Origin: Gemmatimonadota bacterium
GTDB lineage: Bacteria > Latescibacterota > UBA2968
NCBI GenBank assembly: GCA_002727195.1
Contig: PBWH01000027.1
Coordinates: 118,637 to 175,449, forward strand
Length of the DNA: 56,813 nt
Direction of reading: 5' to 3'
A program made the translations under genes and the position numbers. Below, piece after piece: positions 1 to 8,823 of this stretch. Positions within the stretch are counted from its first letter, which is position 1. Each line of letters starts with the position of its first letter. The notes below the pieces were generated by a model that was not told the DNA's origin, did no database searches, and saw only the letters and a program-made list of their open reading frames with translations.

Positions 1-1025
1 AGTGGGTCAGGGAGGGACCGTGGACGTTGCCAAGTGGCATCAAGATGGCGGTCAAGACTCTAACCGACGTAACGGACTACAGGGTGTTGGTCGAGTTCGT
101 GACGCCACTGCTATTGGACGAAGTGTCACGAGCAGGCGAAGGAATAGGTCTCGATCCCTATGATTTGGATGATGCTCTCGAAGACCTGTTCTGCTCCAAG
201 GAAGACCTCCAACGAATGGTCGATACCCTTGCAAGGAAGAAGAACATCATACTCCAAGGGCCACCGGGAGTCGGCAAGACTTTTGCGTCTCGTAGGCTAG
301 CGTATGCTCTGATCGGATTCAAAGCAGAGGAGCAGGTAGAAATGGTACAGTTCCATCAATCCTACTCCTACGAGGACTTCGTGCAAGGATGGCGTCCGAC
401 TCGAGAAGGCGGCTTCAGCTTAAGGTACGGCGTCTTCTACGAGTTCTGTAATGCCGCCCGAGAGAACAGTGCGGCAAGTTATGTCTTCATCATCGATGAA
501 GTGAATAGGGGCAACCTTAGTAAGATCTTTGGTGAATTATTGATGTTGCTGGAGGCTGACAAGCGGGGGGATGGATTCTCTATACCGCTGACATATTCAG
601 ACTCTGGCGAGAGGTTCTCGGTTCCTGAGAACGTGCACGTGATAGGGCTGATGAACACAGCAGACCGGTCACTCGCGCTCGTTGACTACGCGCTAAGGCG
701 AAGGTTCACGTTCTTTGACCTGAGGCCCCAGGTTGGTTCGTCTCGATTCAGAGAGTTCTTGAGTGGCTTGGTCGAAGAGGACGTAGCGGATTACCTCATC
801 AACCGAATCTGCTCGCTTAACGAGCGTATCCGCGACGATACCGTCAATCTTGGGCAAGGCTATGAAATTGGGCATAGCTTTTTCTGTCCGCAGGATACTG
901 AAGAAGAGCTCGATATGGATTGGTACAGATCAGTTGTTGAATTCGAGATTGCTCCCCTGCTTCGCGAATACTGGTTCGATGACCTTGACCGAGCGGAAGA
1001 AGAAATCGCCGCGTTAGTGGAATGA
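1..1025 (+). CDS. mcrB: McrB-like AAA+ GTPase subunit of a McrBC restriction system (5' partial)
   Basis: Motor subunit of a modification-dependent restriction system: McrB hexamers hydrolyse GTP and translocate DNA for the McrC nuclease. Seen: Walker A GPPGVGKT about 55 residues after the first ATG (position 45), Walker B-like FIIDEVNRGN, the McrB-type MNTADRS motif and an arginine-rich sensor region (ALRRRF). The reading frame has no stop back to the left edge, so an N-terminal DNA-recognition domain may lie outside the window; TTG at 27 and ATG at 45 are only candidate internal starts. It overlaps the downstream mcrC by four bases (ATGA), which supports translational coupling. An AAA ATPase of another defence system is less likely given the McrC partner. 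Confidence 0.93.
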   Translation, partial: WVREGPWTLPSGIKMAVKTLTDVTDYRVLVEFVTPLLLDEVSRAGEGIGLDPYDLDDALEDLFCSKEDLQRMVDTLARKKNIILQGPPGVGKTFASRRLAYALIGFKAEEQVEMVQFHQSYSYEDFVQGWRPTREGGFSLRYGVFYEFCNAARENSAASYVFIIDEVNRGNLSKIFGELLMLLEADKRGDGFSIPLTYSDSGERFSVPENVHVIGLMNTADRSLALVDYALRRRFTFFDLRPQVGSSRFREFLSGLVEEDVADYLINRICSLNERIRDDTVNLGQGYEIGHSFFCPQDTEEELDMDWYRSVVEFEIAPLLREYWFDDLDRAEEEIAALVE

Positions 1026-2056
1026 ACCGAATACCTATCAGAAACCTCTACTACCTGCTCTGCTATGCGTGGGACGTCCTGCAGGAAAGCGATCTGCTAG
1101 ACCTCGAGGATGAGGACATAGACGCAGGTAGGGACCTGTTGGCTAGGATACTCGAGGCCGGTACTTCGTATTTGCTGAGGCGTGGCCTAGATCGCAGTTA
1201 CGTGCTAGTCGAAGAGGACACGAGATCACCAAAGGGTAAGCCCAACATCTCCGTGACCGCAAAGCGCAGTCTTCTGGTCCAGGGGCGAGTCAATTGTCAG
1301 TATGATGAATTCTCGCAAGATGTCCTACAGAACAGGCTACTGAAAACTACGATAGGTAAAGTCATACGCTGTCGGGAGATAGACGAAGACATCCGCAAGC
1401 GTCTTGTTCGAGTATATAGAAGGCTGGGTGGAATCAAAGAGGTTGAGGTCAGTTCTAAGCTTTTTGATTCCATTGTGTACCATCGCAACAATCGGTTCTA
1501 CCGCTTCGCGCTCAACGTCTGCCGACTCATACACGAGGAATCGCTGGTAGGTGAGGATAAAGGGGCTTCGCGGTTCAGGGACTTCGTTAGGGATGAGCAC
1601 GCAATGCGACGCCTGTTTGAGAAATTCGTGTTCAACTTCTTTCGGAGAGAACAGTCAGAGTTCACGGTCTCGAGTGAGCGGATGCGATGGGAAGGAGTGT
1701 CTGGCGCATCTGAGGATGTAGCTCTGCTGCCTCATATGAGGACTGACATAAGCCTTGAGTCGCCGACGCGCAAGATTGTCATTGACACCAAGTTCTATTC
1801 TCAGACGCTTCAGGAGTATAGAGGCAAGACGTCCGTCAGGTCTGCAAACCTCTATCAGATCTACTCGTACCTGCAGAATCTCGGATACCGATCGGGCCAG
1901 AACCAGACGCTAGAGGGGGTGCTTTTGTACCCGACCGTATCGGAGAGCTTGTCGCTTGACTATGAGATACAGGGTCACAGACTCAGGATAGTGACACTAG
2001 GGCTAGAAGATGACTGGCGTGAGATCCGTGGCCAGTTGCTTCAGCTTATCACCTAG
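1022..2056 (+). CDS. mcrC: McrC-like nuclease subunit of a McrBC restriction system
   Basis: Endonuclease partner of McrB. The 344-residue protein opens with IPIRNLYYLLCYAWDVL, the typical McrC N-terminus. A C-terminal PD-(D/E)XK core is visible as TDISLES followed by KIVIDTKFY near residues 240-256. Its start overlaps the mcrB stop, so the two are one operon. McrBC systems cut DNA carrying methylated or otherwise modified cytosines; target specificity cannot be read here because the mcrB recognition domain is not in the window. Length matches the family and no key motif appears missing. Confidence 0.93.
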   Translation: MNRIPIRNLYYLLCYAWDVLQESDLLDLEDEDIDAGRDLLARILEAGTSYLLRRGLDRSYVLVEEDTRSPKGKPNISVTAKRSLLVQGRVNCQYDEFSQDVLQNRLLKTTIGKVIRCREIDEDIRKRLVRVYRRLGGIKEVEVSSKLFDSIVYHRNNRFYRFALNVCRLIHEESLVGEDKGASRFRDFVRDEHAMRRLFEKFVFNFFRREQSEFTVSSERMRWEGVSGASEDVALLPHMRTDISLESPTRKIVIDTKFYSQTLQEYRGKTSVRSANLYQIYSYLQNLGYRSGQNQTLEGVLLYPTVSESLSLDYEIQGHRLRIVTLGLEDDWREIRGQLLQLIT

Positions 2057-2201
2057 CTATCGCGTCCCGGTGTCTGGGTTCGTTGCTCTCAGAAATACCA
2101 TCTTCACGCATATTGCTCCCTCAAGCCTGTCTCTACGCGTGCGAAGGTCACTTTTGCCTTCTGCTACTTGCGTTCCCCCTGTCTCTTGGTAGTTTCAATG
2201 A

Positions 2202-2582
2202 GGGGAGGCAGAATCTTTGTCTCTTGTGATCGAGGCAAAGAACCAAAACCAGGAGTCACTACATAAGAAGGACGGTGGGCAGCACCTGACTAGCCTTGAA
2301 TGGTACGGTAGAAACTATCAAGCGAGAGAAGCCGAGGTGATTCCGGTGGTCGCAGCATCGGTGACAGTGGCAGACGAGGGAACCGAATACCCGGAGACCG
2401 CAAGGGTGCTTACTCCGGATAAGATTGTTGAGGTCCTCGACAACCTGAAGCAGCTATACTTGGCATTGGCAAACGAGGAGCCACTGATGCAGAGGCCTAA
2501 GCTAGGTGAGCTCATCCAGACCTTTGGTCTGTTATCCAGCACCTTCGTGAGTAGATACACTGTTCGGGTACAAAGAACCTAA
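2202..2582 (+). pseudogene. C-terminal remnant of a PD-(D/E)XK-type nuclease
   Basis: The frame opens directly after a TGA at 2199-2201 and gives about 120 residues beginning ESLSLVIEAKNQNQ. A hydrophobic strand followed by E-A-K, then GGQHLTSLEWY, resembles the end of a PD-(D/E)XK restriction nuclease core. The residues before the strand that should supply the catalytic aspartate are absent. The only start candidate is a TTG at 2217. It lies 145 bases after mcrC on the same strand and is followed by a strong terminator, so it may be a leftover of a further restriction gene. It could instead be a small standalone protein. Confidence 0.5.
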
Positions 2583-2622
2583 GGCGGTAGCAGATCTGTA
2601 GCTTGGTTCATTGGGCAATGAA

Positions 2623-2661
2623 AAGGGCTTACGTCGATGATGACGTAAGCCCTTGTTTTTT
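2623..2661 (+). terminator. Rho-independent terminator after the mcrBC region
   Basis: A 13-base stem AAGGGCTTACGTC pairs perfectly with GACGTAAGCCCTT across a six-base loop and is followed by GTTTTTT. It ends transcription from the restriction region and, with a shorter T run on the other strand, may also stop the tRNA-Leu transcript that converges on it. Confidence 0.9.
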
Positions 2662-2663
2662 AT

Positions 2664-2750
2664 TGGTGCCGAAGGGGAGACTCGAACTCCCACGGGCCGA
2701 AGCCCACTGCGCCCTGAACGCAGCGCGTCTACCAATTCCACCACTTCGGC
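2664..2750 (-). tRNA. tRNA-Leu (anticodon CAG)
   Basis: Read on the minus strand, the gene starts GCCGAAGTGGTGGAATTGG and ends with the paired acceptor CTTCGGC, discriminator A and an encoded CCA. The anticodon stem CTGCG/CGCAG holds the loop TTCAGGG, giving anticodon CAG. A long variable arm (GTGGGCTTCGGCCC) and the T arm GGGAGTTCGAGTCTCCC mark a class II leucine tRNA. It sits downstream of a defence operon, a common site for integrated elements, but no attachment repeat is visible. Confidence 0.97.
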
Positions 2751-2899
2751 ACGTATGAGATCCAGGGAATTGGCGTAGCCCGATTCGGTGGAAAATTTAC
2801 CTTTTCGTCATTTTTCTGTCAAGAAAGCCGAAGAACCGAGCGGTCACTCGATACGGTCTGGTTTCGCCAGCCCTACTCTGGATGAACGGGCCACCACAG

Positions 2900-3847
2900 T
2901 CATTCCACTGACAGCGCGGCAAAGAGAGCCTTGATGTAGCCGATGGCGTAGCCCTGCGCCGTTAGACCGCCTTCGTCGCCTTCCAAGCGGGGGTGGTGAT
3001 CAGGATTGACGCAGCCGGTGAAGCCGACGTTTCGGAGTTCGCGCAAAATTTTGTACATGTTCATGTCACCGTCGTCGAGGAGGGTCTCCTCGAATCCGCC
3101 GGCGGTGGCGAGGCTGCCGCGCACGTTCCGGAAGTGGACCATGAAGATTTTGCCCTTCCGGCCGTAGTTGTTTATCTCGTCCATCACGATGGCCGACCCA
3201 CCTGATTCCGCGCGGGTTCCGCAACAGTAGAGGTAGCCGACGTTTCGGCTGGGATAGGCGTCGGTGATCCGGTGGAATCCGATGCCGCCAAACGGGGTAT
3301 CCTGGTTGGGTGTATCAGACGGGTGTACGCTCAACTTGATCCCGGTCTCGTCCGCGATCGGGACGAGTTGGTCGAAGACGGTTCGGAACCGTCCCCACCA
3401 GGCGTCCAGCTCTTCCTGGCTCGGATACTCCGGGGTAGGACGGGCGAGGGTTTCGGCACGCGCCTCGAGCCCTCCTCGCTGACTGGCTCGCCATCTCGCC
3501 ATCATCTGGGGGAAGGTGTCACCAGAGAAACGCTGTCGGGCGATCGGGCATCCAGCTTCGGCGAACACTTTGAGCGCGTTACAGGTGTTCTCGATGTCCT
3601 GCTCGTTCCCCTTACCGTCCATGAACTCCTGGCTGACATCGGGCAGCGTGACGCGGTTGATGTCGAGGCCGTAGGACTGGATTTTCTTGCGAGCCTGGAT
3701 CACCGCGTCGAGGTCAGGGTAGCCCTGCTCCTTGACGCCCTTGAACCAGGCGCCGGAACCGAAGTCGATGTATTCGGCGCCGAGCTGCGTGACTTGCTTG
3801 AGGTAGCGGTCGGAGAGGGTGGCGTCGTTCCAGACAGAGACATGCAT
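2900..3847 (-). CDS. Mannonate dehydratase-like protein (UxuA family TIM barrel)
   Basis: UxuA enzymes dehydrate D-mannonate to 2-keto-3-deoxygluconate in hexuronate catabolism. The 315-residue protein has UxuA hallmarks: SVHPSDTP, a CCGTRAE segment, MVHFRNVRG near residue 236, DDGDMNMYKILRELR, and NPDHHP near the C-terminus, which include the expected His, Cys and Asp metal ligands. It is shorter than E. coli UxuA, so the exact acid substrate is uncertain. The ATG at 3847 has no clear ribosome binding site, and a two-hairpin repeat lies just upstream. A second UxuA-like gene is at 43857-44834. Confidence 0.85.
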   Translation of the reverse strand: MHVSVWNDATLSDRYLKQVTQLGAEYIDFGSGAWFKGVKEQGYPDLDAVIQARKKIQSYGLDINRVTLPDVSQEFMDGKGNEQDIENTCNALKVFAEAGCPIARQRFSGDTFPQMMARWRASQRGGLEARAETLARPTPEYPSQEELDAWWGRFRTVFDQLVPIADETGIKLSVHPSDTPNQDTPFGGIGFHRITDAYPSRNVGYLYCCGTRAESGGSAIVMDEINNYGRKGKIFMVHFRNVRGSLATAGGFEETLLDDGDMNMYKILRELRNVGFTGCVNPDHHPRLEGDEGGLTAQGYAIGYIKALFAALSVE

Positions 3848-3871
3848 AGTGAGAAGCCCGAGTTAAGGGTT

Positions 3872-3916
3872 GGCAACGCTCACGCGTTGCTTGTGAGTTC
3901 GCTAGCACGAACTCCG
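3872..3916. repeat. Two-hairpin palindromic repeat, copy 1
   Basis: Two adjacent small palindromes, CAACGC-TCAC-GCGTTG and GAGTTCG-CTAGCA-CGAACTC, joined by CTTGT. The same layout recurs at 36880-36918. The element overlaps the 3' end of the response regulator, so its last residues are encoded by repeat sequence. Confidence 0.6.
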
Positions 3917-4365
3917 TTAGAAGTCAGCGAGGGCGGCTGTCGCCAAAGGCGTAAGCGGTTGTCGTCGATATCTTCGGCGAGGAGTTCGGGATCCTCTTCC
4001 TCTTCTTCAGGGGATTCGTCGATTTCTTCGAGGAAGCCGATGTTGAAGTTTGTCAGGGTGTCGACTGTGAAGGGTTTGACGATGGCGCGGGCGGCGTCCA
4101 TCCGCTTGGCTTCGGGGAGTTCGGCGAGGGTGTGGGTGGACGTGGCAATGACACGGAGGCCGGAGTAGAGCTCGCGCATTTGGGCGAGCGATTCGACGCC
4201 GCTCTGTCCGGGTATCATGATGTCCGTGATCACCAGGTCGACAGCGGTCGATTCGAGGACCGCGATGCTTTCTTTCCCCGTGCTGGCTTCGACGACTTCG
4301 TGACCGGACTGTTCGCGGATCCGGCGAGTCGCAATCCGTGCGTCACGCTCGTCATCTACAACCAT
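3880..4365 (-). CDS. Response regulator receiver protein (CheY-like)
   Basis: Single receiver domain of about 115 residues. Conserved features are MVVDDE at the N-terminus (acidic pair), the phosphoacceptor Asp in LVITDIMIPGQSG near residue 50, ATSTH (switch Thr/Ser) and IVKPF with the conserved Lys. It continues into an acidic stretch (SPEEEEEDPELL) and a tail encoded within a repeat. No DNA-binding domain is seen, so it may signal through protein contacts. The ATG at 4365 follows GGAAGG; an in-frame stop lies shortly upstream. No histidine kinase is in the window. The small gene just upstream ends 21 bases before it. Confidence 0.85.
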   Translation of the reverse strand: MVVDDERDARIATRRIREQSGHEVVEASTGKESIAVLESTAVDLVITDIMIPGQSGVESLAQMRELYSGLRVIATSTHTLAELPEAKRMDAARAIVKPFTVDTLTNFNIGFLEEIDESPEEEEEDPELLAEDIDDNRLRLWRQPPSLTSNGVRASELTSNA

Positions 4366-4386
4366 GATCCTTCCACTGCGCGCTCC

Positions 4387-4626
4387 TCAGCTTGAGGTCC
4401 CGTTCAGGTGCCGCTCTTTGAACAACTCCCATCCGCGCTGGCAGGCAGCTTCTTCATCCTTCGGATGGTTGATCTTGTAGGTGAATCGGCGGCGTTTCTC
4501 GCCGTTGCCGTGAGCGTATATCTTCACGAACCAGAAATTACCATCGTATTCGGCCTCCAACGTGAATGCCTGACCGTTCTCGACCACTCTCAGCACGTGT
4601 TCCACATCCCTCCATTCCCGCACCAA
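4387..4626 (-). CDS. Small hypothetical protein, start uncertain
   Basis: About 80 residues beginning at TTG (4626) or GTG (4623). The sequence contains WRDVEHVLRVVENG, TLEAEYDGNFWFVKIYAHG and a C-terminal PKDEEAACQRGWELFKERH. The alternation looks like a small beta-rich fold with a terminal helix. The frame stays open much further upstream but that part is arginine/proline-rich and antisense to the next gene, so I place the start here. It is likely co-transcribed with the response regulator. Family not recognised. Confidence 0.5.
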   Translation of the reverse strand: MVREWRDVEHVLRVVENGQAFTLEAEYDGNFWFVKIYAHGNGEKRRRFTYKINHPKDEEAACQRGWELFKERHLNGTSS

Positions 4627-4730
4627 TTTATGTCTGAACAGACCCCGGGCAACGAAAATCGGGTCCTGTGTTGCGCCAACCTCGTGTTCACGATAGGTTT
4701 GCGACCGTGTCGTATTCAGGAGGAGGTCGC

Positions 4731-5792
4731 GTGTTCGATGTCGTAAAGCTGTTAGGGAATGTCTTTCATCCGCAGGCCGGTGAACGGTTGGTGGTGGTCG
4801 CGGACCATCCGCACGGGACGATTCCGGATGATCCATTGTGGGAGGAGCGACGTCAGATGGCGTCGGAATGGCGGGAGGCTTTGGCGGCCAATGGGGACGC
4901 CTGGGGAATCGATGTCGGTCCCCTTGTGACCTATCCGGCAGTGGGTGCGCACAACGGAAACCTGCCACTGGATGCGGGAGATCCCGTTCCACTTGGGCGC
5001 GCACTGGCAGACGCATCGATCTGCGTGGCGTTGAGCGAGTTCTCACCGACTGCGCCGATGGTGGACTGGTCTAAGAACCACCCCGACTTCAGGTGTGCGA
5101 CACTTCCCGGTGTGGCGAGGCGGACGGAGTCGACGGCCCTGGCAGCCGACTACGCAGAGGTCGCACGACGTTGTCAGATCCTGAAGGACCGGCTGGATGC
5201 CGCACACTCGGCGGACGTGCGATTCTCGACGGGTCACGAGTGGCACGTCGACCTGCGGTATCGTCCCGCCTTGATGGACGACGGCCAGTTGCCTCGGGAC
5301 AAGGAGGGGCGCGTGATAAATCTGCCCAGCGGCGAGAGCTTCCTGGTGCCCTACGAAGGAGAGCGTGAAGGGGAAGCCAGCCGCACGGAAGGGGAGATTC
5401 CGGTCTTGGATGGTGACCGAGCACATATATATAGCGTGAGCGAGAATCGGATCGTCGGGGTTGGCGGTGATGGCGCCGACACGATGAACGCCTACTTCGC
5501 CGAGGATCCGGCGAGAGCGAACATCGCTGAGTTTGCCTTTGGCTGTAACCCGGATGCGGTGGTCTGGGGGAACGTGCTGGAAGACGAAAAAGCGGGATTC
5601 CACTGGGCCTACGGGCGCAGCGAGCACCTAGATGGGACCGTCGGGCCCGGCGCGTTCAAAGGGCCCGAGACGATCGTTCATCAGGATATCGTCTACGCCA
5701 GAGAGTGCCCGATCCAGGTCGCGTCTGTAGTCCTGTCTGGAGACGCGGGCGATGTGGAGGTGATCCGCGAGGGGGAGTATACGCTGTTCTGA
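4731..5792 (+). CDS. M29-type aminopeptidase-like metalloprotein
   Basis: 353 residues resembling the thermophilic aminopeptidase family (M29), which also contains NicX-like dihydroxypyridine dioxygenases. Seen: NLPSGESFLVPYEGE in the middle, EFAFGCNP, LEDEKAGFHWAYG and HQDIVY, which supply the Glu, Glu, His, His and Asp pattern of the family's metal site. The GTG at 4731 is chosen because AGGAGG lies just before it; upstream in-frame sequence lacks such a site. A short hypothetical gene follows after 20 bases. Peptidase versus dioxygenase-like activity cannot be decided. Confidence 0.75.
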   Translation: MFDVVKLLGNVFHPQAGERLVVVADHPHGTIPDDPLWEERRQMASEWREALAANGDAWGIDVGPLVTYPAVGAHNGNLPLDAGDPVPLGRALADASICVALSEFSPTAPMVDWSKNHPDFRCATLPGVARRTESTALAADYAEVARRCQILKDRLDAAHSADVRFSTGHEWHVDLRYRPALMDDGQLPRDKEGRVINLPSGESFLVPYEGEREGEASRTEGEIPVLDGDRAHIYSVSENRIVGVGGDGADTMNAYFAEDPARANIAEFAFGCNPDAVVWGNVLEDEKAGFHWAYGRSEHLDGTVGPGAFKGPETIVHQDIVYARECPIQVASVVLSGDAGDVEVIREGEYTLF

Positions 5793-5812
5793 GCTGCTGA
5801 ACTGGAGGGAAC

Positions 5813-6193
5813 GTGTCGACAGATGAGATGACAGAACGGATCACGGCGCTGTTGCAGGAGGGTATCCGCGGGACGATCGAGAACCGGGATGCGGACGCAT
5901 TCGAACGCGCGGCTCGCGAGGCCTACAAGGTCCGAACCGGCGGAGGTGCGCTGACGGAGGATGACGCGATCATTAATCACGTGTTCCCGTCTGATGTTCG
6001 GCAGACCGTGGCGCTGGGGCTTCACCTGGTAGACAGCGACAAGGAGAAGGCGTCGGTGATTCTGAAGGGGGCGCTAGAAGCCGTGCTGATGCGGTTGTCA
6101 GCGGTGCCACCGGGGGACTGGCAGGAAGGTGGTTCAGACGAGCAGGGCAAAGGCAAAAAGCGAGGTTGGTGGCCCTTCGGGAAGGACCGCTAA
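5813..6193 (+). CDS. Hypothetical protein
   Basis: 126 residues starting at GTG with GGAGGGA directly upstream. The mid part is helical and mildly acidic (ITALLQEGIRGTIENRDADAFERAAREAY); the C-terminus is basic and aromatic (KKRGWWPFGKDR), which could touch membrane or nucleic acid. It follows the M29-like gene by 20 bases and precedes a broken CapA-like gene by five, suggesting one former operon. Family not recognised. Confidence 0.7.
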   Translation: MSTDEMTERITALLQEGIRGTIENRDADAFERAAREAYKVRTGGGALTEDDAIINHVFPSDVRQTVALGLHLVDSDKEKASVILKGALEAVLMRLSAVPPGDWQEGGSDEQGKGKKRGWWPFGKDR

Positions 6194-6198
6194 AGGGG

Positions 6199-7219
6199 AT
6201 GTCGGATCTACGTTTTCTGGCGACTGGTCGGGCTCCTATGCAATACGACGTGAGGAGTCACGTGGATCCTCGCTTTCTGCGAAGTGGTGGATCCTGTCCG
6301 TAACACGGACATAGCGTTTACGAATTACGAAGGTGCTGTCAGTCCGGACCCCGAGAAGGCTCTGGGGAATACGTCCGTTCCTGACACACTTGAGGCCCTC
6401 CGATGAATGGGGTTCAACCTGCTGTCGCTTGCCAACAACCATGCCGGTGAGGGTGGAAGGGATGGGTTCACCTATACCCGTGAACTGGCGACTCGGATGG
6501 GATTCGCGGCGACCGGTACCGGGGCGACCCTGATAGACGCGGCTTATTTGGAGGTCGGTCACACAACGATCGGGTTGGTGGCGTTGGATACGGCCAACGC
6601 GCAGACGAGGGAGTGGATCGCCGGGGAGGAATGCTCTCCTGAACCCGCTTCGTGGCGAGGAGGATGGAGAAGACTTCACCTTGCTCGTGAACGATGTCGA
6701 TCGAGCGATTCGCGCCGTCGAGATCGCGGTGGCAAGCGCCGACCAGGTGTTTGTTTCTGTCCACGAACATCTATGGGCGGAGGATTGGGGCACGACGCTT
6801 GACTGGAAGCGGAGCTTTGCGCGTCAGGTCATTGCGAGGGGAGCGACGGCCGCGCTGTTTCACGGGGTCCCACAGCCCTGTGCGATCGAGGTTGTGGACG
6901 GCAATCCCGTCTTCCTGAGCCTGGCGAATTTTATCTTTCATTCCCGCTGGCCGAATCACTGGACGATGCCCACGGTCTGGGAAGGTGTGATCATCACTGG
7001 ATCACTTGGTCTCGAGGGTTTGTCCGACCTCTGTCTGCACCCTATCGTCCTGTGCGATGAAGAGGGTTGTGACAACGTTCCCAACGAGCAGCGGATCTAT
7101 CCGCACCTGGCTTCGGGCTCCCGGGGGATCGGATGCTCGAGCGGATCGCGAGGGAGTGGGCGGCTATCGGCGGGCAGGTCCAAGTCGTCGAAGGAAAGGG
7201 TTACGTCGGCCTAGGCTGA
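6199..7219 (+). pseudogene. CapA/PGA-synthesis-type metallophosphatase, multiply broken
   Basis: The joined frames read as a CapA-like protein: MSDLRFLATG at ATG 6199 after AAAGGGG, then DIAFTNYEGAVSPDP, GFNLLSLANNHAGEGG (the family's NNH motif), a SVHEHLW segment, then ATAALFHGVPQP, and a tail ending QVQVVEGKGYVGLG at 7219. The reading frame is lost near 6283, hits TGA at 6404-6406, shifts near 6640 and again near 7118 in a C/G run. Four lesions make a functional product unlikely. CapA relatives act in poly-gamma-glutamate capsule formation or as phosphodiesterases; the substrate here is unknown. Confidence 0.82.
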
Positions 7220-7240
7220 CTGAGCTGGCCAGGCAAAAGG

Positions 7241-7278
7241 AAAGGCGGAGCGATCATTTCGATCGGCTCCGCCTTTTT
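7241..7278 (+). terminator. Rho-independent terminator
   Basis: AAAGGCGGAGC pairs with GCTCCGCCTTT around an inner GATC/GATC pair, followed by a T-rich run. It lies 21 bases after the CapA-like pseudogene and converges with the small gene at 7299-7559, so it may serve both. Confidence 0.85.
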
Positions 7279-7298
7279 CATTGTCGTATCGCCTGAAA

Positions 7299-7559
7299 CT
7301 ACTTCCTGAGTTCGGCGAGTTCCTTCCGGCACTTCTTAATCTGCTTCTCGAGGGCCTTTTTCTTGCGCGCTTTGGTGTTGATCCCTCGGCCAGCGACACC
7401 ATTGGCCTGCAGAGCCGCCTTGGCCTGACCGCGAACCTTGCGCACTTCCGTGTCGGACTCAGCTGCTCTCTTCCGCAGACTCTCTAGGCTGGCAACCGTG
7501 AAGAACTTTGCTGCCACCACTCCGACCAGAGCGAATACGGAGACGACCGCGAATACCAT
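7299..7559 (-). CDS. Small membrane-anchored coiled-coil protein
   Basis: 86 residues: an N-terminal membrane segment (VFAVVSVFALVGVVAA) followed by a highly charged, Lys/Arg/Glu-rich helix with heptad character, ending KKALEKQIKKCRKELAELRK. TAGGAGT sits eight bases before the ATG. The layout suggests a single-pass anchor with a cytoplasmic coiled coil. Family not recognised; it is transcribed alone. Confidence 0.7.
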   Translation of the reverse strand: MVFAVVSVFALVGVVAAKFFTVASLESLRKRAAESDTEVRKVRGQAKAALQANGVAGRGINTKARKKKALEKQIKKCRKELAELRK

Positions 7560-7824
7560 TTCAAGACTCCTAATTCAGCTAATTTGTTGATAACGAAGCC
7601 CTTATAAGATGTTGTAATCATATTAGCGTGTCAAGTTTTCCCACGAATGTGTCACATTTTGATCCCACCCGCAGGCATAACACATTACGTGGGCCAAACC
7701 AGTCTGAGCCAGATTCTTTGCGTTTTTATCCTGAAAGCCCCGTCTGATTTATCTCAGGTACTGTCAACGGTTGCTGAAACGTGCAGGATCCGGCAATTCA
7801 CCCCAAACCCCTTATACCCTGTGG

Positions 7825-8227
7825 ATGAGCTCTGAAGACCGTACTGAAGTCGGCGAGACTATCTGGCACGAACACGCCAATACGCTGCGCGGATTCCTAG
7901 GCAAGCGGTTGCCGTCAGATGCTGTTTGAGGATTTGCTTCAAGGAGTATTCCTGAAGATCCACGTGAACATGCCGTCGCTCAAGGATGCTGATCTGATCA
8001 ACGGCTGGATCTATATGATCGCGCGGAATGTGATCGTCGATCACTATCGCGCCTTGTCATGGGTCCCAAATGACGCAGATCTGGAGGAGCTCTACGCCGA
8101 AGATGCGGAGGAAGCACGCGAGGAGCTACAAGCCTGCGCGCGCCTCATCCTGCTCCGGCCCCACCACCGCAGGATGCGTCCACGGCGTCTCCTCTTGCCT
8201 AACAGCTCCGAGGCAGTTAGCAGCTGA
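7825..8227 (+). pseudogene. ECF sigma factor, frameshifted and truncated
   Basis: MSSEDRTEVGETIWHEHANT and LRGFLGKRLPSDAV are followed by TGA at 7927. Removing one T from the TTT at 7924-7926 restores VEDLLQGVFLKIH and then INGWIYMIARNVIVDHYR, a clear sigma-70 region 2. The following residues (DADLEELYAEDAEEAREELQACARL) fit the linker, but region 4 with its DNA-binding helix is not recognisable after about 8150. A single-base error in the T run could be technical, but loss of region 4 suggests real decay. No anti-sigma gene adjoins it. Confidence 0.75.
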
Positions 8228-8823
8228 CACACCAGCGGGTGGGGTTCGAACACGCCGAGTTCTGAACACAGACACGGCCCCTCCTCGGTAATGGCCACCT
8301 CATAGGCCAGAAGACGGCCTGGCAGGGTGTCGCTACGGTATTCGAGTTTCGACTCCCAAAGGTGAAAGTGGGCGGAATCGGGCACAGCGCGAGCTGGACC
8401 AAGGGACGAGGCGAAGCCTCGAGCTGAATCACCATCAAAACCTCCCGACGTGATGGATGTGTGTGAGTCGGATTCCACACGTCCAGAGAGGCAATTCAGA
8501 TGCCATAGGTGAATGCGTCAATTATTGTTTTTAAGGGAGTAAAATTTAAAGATTTGCGCTAGTTGTATCGGTTTGATAGACCGAATCGTCCTATGTGGAC
8601 AGGACGTTACAGGGCCTGGCGGGGATCCGTCAGGCAGTGGTCGAAGACCGCCAGTGAGGCAGATCACCGTGTGTTCGGGCGCGCGACAAGCGCGCAAAAC
8701 CATAAGGACATTGCGATAAAATGGTTTTTATTTTTAGATGTGTTAATGTTTGTGGTGGCACACAATGTGCGTTGGATAGGGCTGTCCACGCAACCAGTGT
8801 TCCTATTTCGCCGGGAGGACAAG
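8228..8823. other. Long intergenic stretch without a convincing gene
   Basis: Follows the broken sigma factor. Open frames exist on both strands but none has a plausible start, ribosome binding site or recognisable motif. The part around 8520-8560 and 8700-8750 is AT-rich relative to the rest. It may contain the promoter of the small membrane gene at 8824 and eroded coding sequence. Confidence 0.5.

Noticed and set aside
4627..5046. Extended N-terminus of the small minus-strand protein, about 140 more residues
   Set aside because: Arginine- and proline-rich text antisense to the well-supported M29-like gene; no start signal.
8092..8480. Open frames on the minus strand after the sigma factor pseudogene
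   Set aside because: Two overlapping frames compete, neither has a ribosome binding site or a recognisable motif, and one overlaps the sigma factor region.
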